Shown piece after piece: positions 5,318-11,176 of a stretch of DNA of 11,176 nt (its first letter is position 1; each line of letters begins with the position of its first letter). Under the pieces are notes generated by a model. That model did not search any database and was not told the origin of the DNA. It saw only the letters and a program-made list of their open reading frames with translations. Origin of the DNA: Candidatus Hydrogenedentota bacterium (GTDB lineage: Bacteria; Hydrogenedentota; Hydrogenedentia; Hydrogenedentales; CAITNO01); assembly GCA_022710255.1 (NCBI GenBank), contig JAKLHG010000078.1:1-11176 (forward strand), read 5' to 3'. Position numbers and translations under genes: made by a program.

Positions 5318-7750
5318 TCACGACTGGTTTGCCGGGCGAGCACAATAAACACGGCCTTTCTCCGTCGAAAAAGTAACATCATTCCCCGCCACGACCGCCT
5401 CACCCGCCAAGATGTTCAACGGCTCGGCGGCATGTACCTTGCAGGGCTGCCCGTAATCGGAGCGCAGGATCGCTTCCTTAAGGCGCCCCCCTTCCCAGGC
5501 GATATCCACCTCGAAGCCGCCGCGCGCACGCAGGCCGTTTACAGATCCGTCGGGCCAGGCCTCAGGCAGGGCAGGCAACAGGTGGAGGATTCCGGCATGA
5601 CTCTGGAGCAGCATTTCCGCCACGGCGGCTGTCCCGCCGAAGTTGCCGTCTATTTGAAACGGCGGATGATCATCAAACAGATTGGGCATGGTGGATTTTT
5701 CAAGCAGCGCGCACAGGTTTTCGTGGGCGGCGTTACCGTCTTGGAGTCGGGCAAAGAAATTGATCATCCAGGCGCGGCTCCAGCCAGTATGGCCGCCGCC
5801 GTGGGCCAGGCGCCGTTCCAGGGTAACCCGGGCAGCGTGGGCCAGTTCGGGCGTTGTCTCAGGTGTGATGGCTTCGCCCGGGTGTAGCGCGTACAGGTGT
5901 GACATGTGCCGGTGGCCCGGTTCCGGTTCATCATAATCCTCCAGCAGCCATTCCTGCAGTTGCCCGTGTTTTCCGATTTTATTCGGCGCCAGCCGACCAA
6001 GCGCCTCTTTCATGCGCTCGGTTTCCGGATTCTCAACCGTAAGAATTTCGGCCGCGCGGATACAATTCGTGAACAAGTCCCGAATGATCTGAACGTCCAT
6101 CGCCGGGCCCAGGCACACGCGTGCCGTCTGTCCGTCCGCGGTTCGGTAACTGTTCTCCGGGCTGTTGGAAGGCCCGGTAACGAGAAATCCGGTTTTGGGG
6201 TCTTCCACCAGGAAATCGAGATAGAATAGGGCGGACTCGCGCATAATCGGGTATGCCCATTCCAGATAATCGCGTTCGGGGAAAAAGGCGTAGTGTTCCC
6301 ACAGGTGGCGGCAGAGCCAGCCGCCCGCTGCGCTGAAGGCGCCCCAACTCGGATGTTCACCCGGCGAAGTGAAACCCCAGATGTTGGAGATGGTATGCAC
6401 GGCCCAGCCCCTGGCGCCGTAATGCACTGCGGCCGTCTTCCGGCCGGGTTCGCGCAGGGAATCGATAAACTTCAGGAAGGGTTCGTGGCATTCATGCAGG
6501 TTGGTGACCTCCGAAGGCCAGTAGTTCATCTGGTCATTGATGTTATGGTGATAGTCGGCATTCCACGGCGCCTGGATATGGTCGCACCAGATGCCCTGCA
6601 GGTTGGCGGGCAGCGTGCCCGGTCGCGAACTGGCCAGGAGCAGGTAGCGACCGAACTGGAAATACAAGGCCATGAACGCCGGATCTTCTTCGCCCCGGCA
6701 CAGGGCGCGCAGTCGTTCATTGACCGGTATACCGTTTTTATCGGGTCCGTTCAGGCGCAGCGACACCCGGTTCATAAATGCGGCATGATCGTTCACATGG
6801 GCGTCCCGCAATGCGGCATAGGATTTGGCGGCGGCGGTGTCCAGGTCCCGGGCGCATGCCGCCGCGGGATCGGCTTGACGGAAACTGGTGGCGGCGCTCA
6901 ACAGAAGCGTTACAGCCCGCGCGCCTTGCACGTTCAGTGTAGTGCCTGTTGCGGTAACCTGGCCGTCCGTTTCGGCGGCCGCAAGCATGGCGGCATACCG
7001 CAGCCCGGATTCGGGCGTGGCGGTTCCCTGCAAGAGCAGCCGATTATCGCCCGAAATAACGGCATTCGCGGGCGGAACCGTCTCTTCGCTGTCGGTGAAA
7101 GGTTCCAGTCTGCCGTCATTTTTCCAGCGGCGGCTGCCGCTTTTCGGATCCCGCGCCAGGGAGGCCTGGAAGTCCAGCGTACCGGGGCCTGCCGCCGTCA
7201 TGCGGATTACCATCACCCCGTCCGGGGCGCTGATAAAATATTCCCGTTCATAGTTAGTTTTCCCCAACGTATAAGTAACACGCGCTACGCCCGTGGACAG
7301 GTCCAGGGATCGGCGGTATTCTTCGGCCGCTCCTTCATCATTAAAGAACAAGCGCAAGTCGCCCAGTGCCTGATACGAGCCGTAGGGATCGTATGCGCCG
7401 TTACCCAAGCCCGAGCCCGCGCCTTTGCATACCAGTTTTTTGTTCGCAAGGCGCTCGGCCTCCTCCACCTTGCCCGCGAAGAGCAACCGCCGTATCTCGG
7501 GCAGGGCTTCCAGCGCCTCCGGATTGTCTGCCTCCTGCGGGCCGCCCGACCACAGGCTGTCCTCATTCAGGGCTACCCGTTCCTGTGCCACGCCGCCAAA
7601 GACCATGGCGCCGACACGGCCATTGCCCAGGGGCAGGGCTTCCACCCAGGCATCCGCCGGAGACGCATACCACAGGGTCATTTCGCTTGAAATATCCGCA
7701 TCCATAACGCCAAACAGTAAAATAATCCCGGAAATCGTCAGGATACTCAT
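5318..7750 (-). CDS. GH95-family alpha-L-fucosidase
   Basis: 810-aa protein, the usual length for glycoside hydrolase family 95, which removes terminal (mainly alpha-1,2-linked) L-fucose by an inverting mechanism. Some members act on L-galactose. The N-terminal beta-sandwich signature is at 26-70 (LWYASPADAW, EALPLGNGRVGAMVFGG, LNEDSLWSGGP). The (alpha/alpha)6 catalytic domain carries HHNINDQMNYWPSE (Asn403/Asn405), SNSPENS (Glu532, proposed general acid) and FQIDGNFGG (Asp701). These match the catalytic Asn pair, Glu and Asp known from characterised GH95 enzymes. The N-terminus (ILTISGIILLFGVM) is hydrophobic but lacks basic residues, so export is likely but the signal is weak. AAGGAGAAGG upstream supports the start at 7750. 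Presumably it attacks fucosylated host, algal or plant glycans. No fucose catabolism or transporter gene is in the window. Confidence 0.95.
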   Translation of the reverse strand: MSILTISGIILLFGVMDADISSEMTLWYASPADAWVEALPLGNGRVGAMVFGGVAQERVALNEDSLWSGGPQEADNPEALEALPEIRRLLFAGKVEEAERLANKKLVCKGAGSGLGNGAYDPYGSYQALGDLRLFFNDEGAAEEYRRSLDLSTGVARVTYTLGKTNYEREYFISAPDGVMVIRMTAAGPGTLDFQASLARDPKSGSRRWKNDGRLEPFTDSEETVPPANAVISGDNRLLLQGTATPESGLRYAAMLAAAETDGQVTATGTTLNVQGARAVTLLLSAATSFRQADPAAACARDLDTAAAKSYAALRDAHVNDHAAFMNRVSLRLNGPDKNGIPVNERLRALCRGEEDPAFMALYFQFGRYLLLASSRPGTLPANLQGIWCDHIQAPWNADYHHNINDQMNYWPSEVTNLHECHEPFLKFIDSLREPGRKTAAVHYGARGWAVHTISNIWGFTSPGEHPSWGAFSAAGGWLCRHLWEHYAFFPERDYLEWAYPIMRESALFYLDFLVEDPKTGFLVTGPSNSPENSYRTADGQTARVCLGPAMDVQIIRDLFTNCIRAAEILTVENPETERMKEALGRLAPNKIGKHGQLQEWLLEDYDEPEPGHRHMSHLYALHPGEAITPETTPELAHAARVTLERRLAHGGGHTGWSRAWMINFFARLQDGNAAHENLCALLEKSTMPNLFDDHPPFQIDGNFGGTAAVAEMLLQSHAGILHLLPALPEAWPDGSVNGLRARGGFEVDIAWEGGRLKEAILRSDYGQPCKVHAAEPLNILAGEAVVAGNDVTFSTEKGRVYCARPANQS

Positions 7751-7871
7751 AGTACAACCTTCTCCTTAAATGATGGGTCGACGCAATACCCGCATCATAG
7801 CAGATAATGAAAGGCCTTTTCGTGGTAGACTGTTTTGTATGCTATTCTGAAATCGTCTATGGGCAGGAACC

Positions 7872-7907
7872 ATAAAGGACCTAAAGGACGCCAAAGGCAT
7901 AAAGGAC
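7872..7907 (+). repeat. 9-nt phased repeat array, AAAGGAC orientation
   Basis: Four 9-nt steps: ATAAAGGAC, CTAAAGGAC, GCCAAAGGC, ATAAAGGAC. Three are perfect to NNAAAGGAC. It lies 63 nt upstream of the phosphoesterase start. Unlike the other arrays it has no inverted partner nearby. Confidence 0.8.
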
Positions 7908-7957
7908 CGGTTCTGTCATTCCAAGTTGCGCCTTCATCTCTTGTATGAACGTCCGGG

Positions 7958-7963
7958 AAAGGA
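7958..7963 (+). promoter_or_regulatory. Shine-Dalgarno deciding the start at 7971
   Basis: AAAGGA ends 7 nt before ATG 7971. This start places the twin-arginine motif at residues 5-10, where a Tat signal normally sits. The in-frame upstream start near 7926 would push it inward. Confidence 0.75.
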
Positions 7964-7970
7964 TTTAATC

Positions 7971-8786
7971 ATGGTTGAACGAACACGCAGGCAGTTTCTA
8001 GCGTTATGTGCAGCAGGGGTGTGCGGCGCATGTTACACCACCGTAGCACAGGGGGATTCCAAAGAAACAAGTTTTACCTTTGCTGCCATCAATGACCCCC
8101 ATATCAAGGATGAACCCAGCACTGCCATAATCGAACGTGCCGTCAAACAAATTAACGCCGATACCCGCATCGGTATGACCCTTGTGCTGGGTGATATGGC
8201 AACGGTCGGTGCGAAAGCGGAACTGGAATTGGCCCGGGGCGCCCTGGACAAACTTGCCCGGCCATGGAATGCCCTGCCTGGCAACCATGATGTATTTATG
8301 CGCGACGAGGACATCTATGCCAACTATACCGCCGTGTTCGGCCCTGCCCATTGGTTCCTCGAGCATCATGGCTGGGCGTTTATCGGGTTCGATTCCTGCG
8401 AAGGCGTGAAAAGCGATGTGACTGTGGCCGAAGCGGAATTGGCCTGGCTGCGCGAACAGGCCGCACGCGTCACGCCCGGTCAGCCCGTCGCCCTGCTCTG
8501 TCATCACCCCCTGAATCCGAACACCGCCAGTTATCGCATTCTCAACGCCGACACGATCCTCGCTATTTTCAAGGACTGTTCACTGCATCTCGCCGCCGCA
8601 GGGCATTATCACGGCAATCAGGTGGAGGAACCCGGCGACACCTTGTTCACCACCACCGCCTGCTGCTCTTCTACACGCGGCAACTTTGACAAAACCGAGG
8701 CACGCGGCTACCGCCTGTTTCATATTAAGGGGAATACGGTGGAAACGGAATTTGTGGAAGTACCCCTGGAAGCGAAGGAGGTTTAA
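7971..8786 (+). CDS. Tat-exported calcineurin-like metallophosphoesterase
   Basis: 271-aa protein. The N-terminus has a twin-arginine signal (TRRQFLAL, residues 5-12, then a short Ala/Cys/Gly-rich hydrophobic stretch to about 24), so it is predicted to be folded and metal-loaded in the cytoplasm and then exported by Tat. All five metallophosphoesterase blocks are present: DPH (42-44), GDM (74-76), GNHD (104-107), CHHP (177-180) and GHYHG (211-215). These supply the ligands of a dinuclear metal centre. Family members hydrolyse phosphomonoesters or diesters, so the substrate is not predictable. A Cys at 20-21 in GACY could suggest a lipobox-like site, but the context is poor. It diverges from the fucosidase gene and converges on the 675-aa gene, separated by a 35-bp hairpin region. 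It appears to be a single-gene transcription unit. Confidence 0.9.
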   Translation: MVERTRRQFLALCAAGVCGACYTTVAQGDSKETSFTFAAINDPHIKDEPSTAIIERAVKQINADTRIGMTLVLGDMATVGAKAELELARGALDKLARPWNALPGNHDVFMRDEDIYANYTAVFGPAHWFLEHHGWAFIGFDSCEGVKSDVTVAEAELAWLREQAARVTPGQPVALLCHHPLNPNTASYRILNADTILAIFKDCSLHLAAAGHYHGNQVEEPGDTLFTTTACCSSTRGNFDKTEARGYRLFHIKGNTVETEFVEVPLEAKEV

Positions 8787-8792
8787 GGGGTC

Positions 8793-8823
8793 GATCGGAA
8801 GGATCGGACCGATCCGGCCGATC
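8793..8823. terminator. Near-perfect hairpin between convergent stops, built of 9-nt repeats
   Basis: The arms GATCGGAAGGATCGG and CCGATCCGGCCGATC pair except for two central bases, around a one-base centre. The same DNA reads as 9-nt steps each starting GATC. It begins 7 nt after the phosphoesterase stop and includes the last bases of the 675-aa gene's stop codon. A bidirectional terminator is plausible by position, but there is no U-tract. Confidence 0.5.
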
Positions 8824-10849
8824 ATTCATTCCTGCCCGGCAGGCCATATTCAGCCTCAATCCAGTGCAGCAGGGCCTCCACGTTGATGGCGCTTTCCCAG
8901 GGACGGCACCGGGTGCCGGCAGGTTGATGGTCCCGGTAGTACTCCGACCAGGCACCCGTTTCATCCGCAAGCGCGAGGGTCTTCTCAAAGATCTCGCGGG
9001 CCAGGGGATGACCGAGTTCGGTAAGGGCGTATAACAGCAATCCGTAGTCATAGCCCACCGCAACGTTGCCGTCGGGGCGCGAGGGCAGTTTTCCGGTATT
9101 TTTATACCCGGTCACGATGGCTTCCACTTCGGGCCGCAGTGCTTCAGCAGCGGGCAGGGAAGCGTGAAAATAGAGGGGCGTCAGACTGACGGATTGCAGC
9201 AGAAAGACTTCGGGTACCGCGGCCGGCAAGGGGTCTTTATTCATACAAGACACGCATACATAACGGCCGTTTCCGTTTCTCAAAGTCCATTCAACGCTCA
9301 TGCAGCGTTCACACACCCCATGTCGTGTGCGGGGCATTGCCGCCGCGTTCACCCGGTCCGGGTTATTCGTTATCAGACGGCCCTCCCGCATAAAATTCGC
9401 ACGGAAGGCATCGCGTACGCGGGCTACTGTTTCACGTGCTTGCGCCACACGGTCCGCCTCCCACAGATCCATTTCCTCGACAAAATCAAGCAGCAAGGCA
9501 CCGCTTTCAATGAAAAGCAGGGTCGCCTCGGCAGAGCCGTCGTTCAGCGCGGAACGGGGCAGAATGCCGCCGGCCACATAGGTTTCATCCCCGTTGAAAG
9601 GCAACATGTCCTTAACCAGATGGCGCTGCTGTACCTCCCACGCCCATTCGAGCATAGGCAGTATCTCCCGGACAAACACCTGGTCCCCCGTGCGCTTCAG
9701 ATAGTCGAAGGCCTGCAAGGTGATGTAGCCGGTAATTTCCACGTCGTCATTTTCGTGGACATGATAGACCCCGGGGAAACCAAAGGCCTGCGCATTGCGG
9801 ATTTGACCGCCCCGCTGAAACACCTGCCAATAAAAGCGGAGGATATCGCGGGACATTTCCGCGTGCCCCAGCGCGACCAGGCCCCGGTGCGTACCGTACT
9901 GGTCGCGCACATACCCCAGGTGATACGGATATCCGGCAAGGATGCCGCCCTCGGCTGCCTGTTGTGTTTTTATCATGACCGCGGTAGCGTCGAGGACGTG
10001 CAGGAGCCATCCGCAGCCGGGGACCTCGGCAGGCAGTTCAGCGTCGAAGTCACGGCCTGAAGCGGTGAATCTCTCCCAGGCCGAAAGTGTTTCCCGCAAC
10101 AATTCCTCCGGCCCCGCTGTCAAAACAGCCTCCATGTGCTGAAGACACGTTTCAAGTTCGGGACCGCCCGTGACATACAGTATCGTTTCGCCGGGATTGC
10201 AGGCGAAAGACATGCCTGGGTCCGTCTCTTCAACGCTGACGGCACCTTTCCATGCAATCTGATTGAAAACAGCACCGGGCATCGGGTACCGGCCGAAAGG
10301 TACGAGCGGTATGCCGATAGGGGTTTCCACCAGCAGGCTGCCGCGCGCACCGAGCCGCTCCAGTTCCGGGGATTCATACGCTGCAAGCCGGAGTTCCGGG
10401 CCGGGTTTATAGACAAAAGTAACGGGCGATGTCGCATGGACTACGCGCACCAGGGCCGGCAGTGTGTCACAAACAAAGTCTGTTATCACAGCGACAGGTG
10501 CCCCGGAGCGATGGACTGTATGCCGCCAGGCCGCCGTGCCCCAGACACGTTGGGAAATGCAGGCAAGTCCGTCGCCTTCGAGGTCCATGCGGCCGATGGT
10601 GGTAGCACTATAGGGCGGGCCAAAGACCTGGAGGATATCCGGGCCCTGTTCATAGACGCACAGGCGGCCGTTGCCCAGGCAATGGACTGCGCCGTCGTCA
10701 TTATCACGACCGGTCCACTGGCGTTCCCCAGACCATCGGACTCCGGAGAGAAGATCTTTCAACCGTGTGTCCGTAGATTCGGAAAAGGCCGGTACTGTAA
10801 GCACAAGGGCCAGCAGGACAAATCTGAGTTTTTGGGTGACATTACGCAT
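8822..10849 (-). CDS. Secreted six-hairpin-glycosidase-like protein with Cys4 zinc-ribbon-like insert
   Basis: 675-aa protein with a good Sec signal peptide (MRNVTQKLRFVLLALVLTVPAFS, cleavage near residue 23). Residues 40-260 look beta-rich and contain LGNGR (58-62), as in N-terminal sandwiches of (alpha/alpha)6 glycosidases; the fucosidase has LGNGR too. Residues 275-670 have helix-loop patterns of a six-hairpin glycosidase: GYVRDQYGTHRGLVALGH (312-329), HENDDVEITGYITLQAFDYL (365-384), PFNGDETYVAGG (417-428), GAWSEYY (632-638) and RPWESAINVEALLHW (649-663). Acidic residues such as Glu422 and Glu636 are candidate catalytic groups, unproven. I cannot assign a GH family. A CERC...CVSC motif (Cys513, 516, 532, 535) suggests a small zinc site between predicted helices, unusual for a secreted enzyme. 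AAGGA 8 nt upstream supports the start. The beta-helix gene lies 123 bp upstream on the same strand, possibly co-transcribed. Confidence 0.8.
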   Translation of the reverse strand: MRNVTQKLRFVLLALVLTVPAFSESTDTRLKDLLSGVRWSGERQWTGRDNDDGAVHCLGNGRLCVYEQGPDILQVFGPPYSATTIGRMDLEGDGLACISQRVWGTAAWRHTVHRSGAPVAVITDFVCDTLPALVRVVHATSPVTFVYKPGPELRLAAYESPELERLGARGSLLVETPIGIPLVPFGRYPMPGAVFNQIAWKGAVSVEETDPGMSFACNPGETILYVTGGPELETCLQHMEAVLTAGPEELLRETLSAWERFTASGRDFDAELPAEVPGCGWLLHVLDATAVMIKTQQAAEGGILAGYPYHLGYVRDQYGTHRGLVALGHAEMSRDILRFYWQVFQRGGQIRNAQAFGFPGVYHVHENDDVEITGYITLQAFDYLKRTGDQVFVREILPMLEWAWEVQQRHLVKDMLPFNGDETYVAGGILPRSALNDGSAEATLLFIESGALLLDFVEEMDLWEADRVAQARETVARVRDAFRANFMREGRLITNNPDRVNAAAMPRTRHGVCERCMSVEWTLRNGNGRYVCVSCMNKDPLPAAVPEVFLLQSVSLTPLYFHASLPAAEALRPEVEAIVTGYKNTGKLPSRPDGNVAVGYDYGLLLYALTELGHPLAREIFEKTLALADETGAWSEYYRDHQPAGTRCRPWESAINVEALLHWIEAEYGLPGRNE

Positions 10850-10972
10850 CGATGTTTTCCTTCGCTGAAGTGCTGCAGAACACGCGCGTCAGACCAAGTC
10901 GGACCGCGTCCGACCAGGTCGCACTTCATGTGTATTTCTCGCTATAACTGTACCCGGGCGCGTCCGTTATCT
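10850..10972. other. Intergenic spacer with GC-rich hairpin
   Basis: 123 bp between the beta-helix gene stop and the 675-aa gene start, both on -. It holds the ribosome site of the 675-aa gene and the 10-nt repeat hairpin at 10892-10920. No clear promoter is seen. Confidence 0.5.
10892..10920. repeat. 10-nt phased repeat forming a hairpin
   Basis: Three 10-nt steps, GACCAAGTCG, GACCGCGTCC and GACCAGGTCG, the last ending at 10921. Equally, 13-nt arms at 10892-10904 and 10908-10920 pair except for two internal bases around a CGC loop. It lies about 43 nt upstream of the 675-aa start codon, so it may be a 5' leader structure or a terminator for the upstream beta-helix gene. No U-tract is present. 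Confidence 0.7.
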
Positions 10973-11176
10973 TCAGGTGCCCGCATTGCCATAACCGGAA
11001 ATGAGATTGTCGTGTACCGCGTTTTCCGCAGTCGCCCCGGTTCCCTCAAGACAGACGGCGGGAAGGGATGTCGCCTCTTTTTGCTGTTCATCGTGGATAA
11101 TGTTGTTTACCACCAGGCAATGCGTCGGATTTTCCAGGAAGAAAGCGCAAAAAGCCCCGGGGGCCTCAGAAGAAGC
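10973..11176 (-). CDS. C-terminus of a probable right-handed parallel beta-helix protein (5' part beyond window)
   Basis: The - strand is open from the window edge to a TGA at 10973-10975, giving 67 residues. Their pattern (THCLVVNNIIHDEQ, AVCLEGTGATAENAVHDNLISGYGNAGT) shows the short-strand, Asn-rich ladder typical of parallel beta-helix proteins such as pectate-lyase-like, NosD-like or polysaccharide-modifying enzymes: xxVxNNxI followed by xxNxI turns at about 20-25 residue spacing. The fragment ends with Gly-Asn-Ala-Gly-Thr, without any extra C-terminal domain or sorting signal. No catalytic residue can be identified from this part. Its position upstream of the 675-aa putative glycosidase on the same strand fits a polysaccharide-degradation cluster. 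The call rests on repeat pattern only, and a different secreted repeat protein is possible. Confidence 0.6.
   Translation of the reverse strand, partial: ASSEAPGAFCAFFLENPTHCLVVNNIIHDEQQKEATSLPAVCLEGTGATAENAVHDNLISGYGNAGT

Larger units (their letters stand above)
7751..7970. other. Divergent intergenic region between fucosidase and phosphoesterase genes
   Basis: 220 bp holding the ribosome sites of both divergent genes and a 9-nt phased array near the phosphoesterase side. Promoters for both genes should lie here. The only promoter-like sequence I can point to is TATGAT read on - (7794-7799), which resembles a -10 box but lacks a good -35 partner. Confidence 0.5.

Noticed and set aside
6293..7690. 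Long open frame on + across the fucosidase (465 codons)
   Set aside because: It is fully antisense to GH95 with no motif or ribosome site, so it is a shadow of the real gene.
7819..7848. Possible + promoter (TTCGTG ... TATTCT, 18-nt spacing)
   Set aside because: The -35 box matches consensus at only two positions. This is not enough to claim a promoter in an organism with unknown sigma preferences.
9164..10060. 298-codon + frame inside the 675-aa gene
   Set aside because: It is antisense to the signal-peptide-bearing gene, its composition is unlike a protein and it has no domain.

Overview
The window reads as a bacterial chromosome fragment of moderately high GC with well-spaced genes, clear Shine-Dalgarno sites and long, repeat-rich intergenic gaps. 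There is no rRNA, tRNA or other phylogenetic marker. The gene mix (a GH95 fucosidase, a second putative (alpha/alpha)6 glycosidase, a beta-helix protein, a Tat-exported phosphoesterase) together with many short phased intergenic repeats resembles polysaccharide-degrading bacteria of the PVC or Hydrogenedentota type. That placement is an inference with low confidence.

Left part (1-2594, + strand): a likely operon. It starts with the 3' part of an RmlD-like nucleotide-sugar reductase (SDR). This overlaps by 26 bp a complete DegT/DnrJ/EryC1/StrS aminotransferase, and 28 bp later comes a two-TM membrane protein of unknown function. The first two would make a modified (amino/deoxy) sugar nucleotide for a surface glycan.

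Middle (2595-7750): a membrane-anchored or secreted endonuclease/exonuclease/phosphatase (EEP) family protein on +, convergent with an M19 membrane-dipeptidase-type enzyme on -. A 351-bp gap (4967-5317) follows, holding a nested palindromic, MITE-like element of 190 bp flanked by inverted arrays of 9-nt phased repeats. Next is a complete GH95 alpha-L-fucosidase on -.

Right part (7751-11176): a Tat-signal calcineurin-like metallophosphoesterase on + diverges from the fucosidase and converges on a 675-aa secreted, six-hairpin-glycosidase-like protein on -. That protein carries an unexpected Cys4 zinc-ribbon-like insert. At the right edge is the C-terminal 67 codons of a probable right-handed parallel beta-helix protein on -, upstream of the 675-aa gene.

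The strongest unexplained signal is intergenic. Arrays of a 9-nt unit (consensus NNAAAGGAC) occur in three gaps, twice as facing inverted pairs. A separate GC-rich class of 9/10-nt phased repeats folds into near-identical hairpins at both ends of the 675-aa gene. I see no CRISPR array, transposase, phage gene or defence system. The coding content is otherwise ordinary accessory carbohydrate and phosphoester metabolism.
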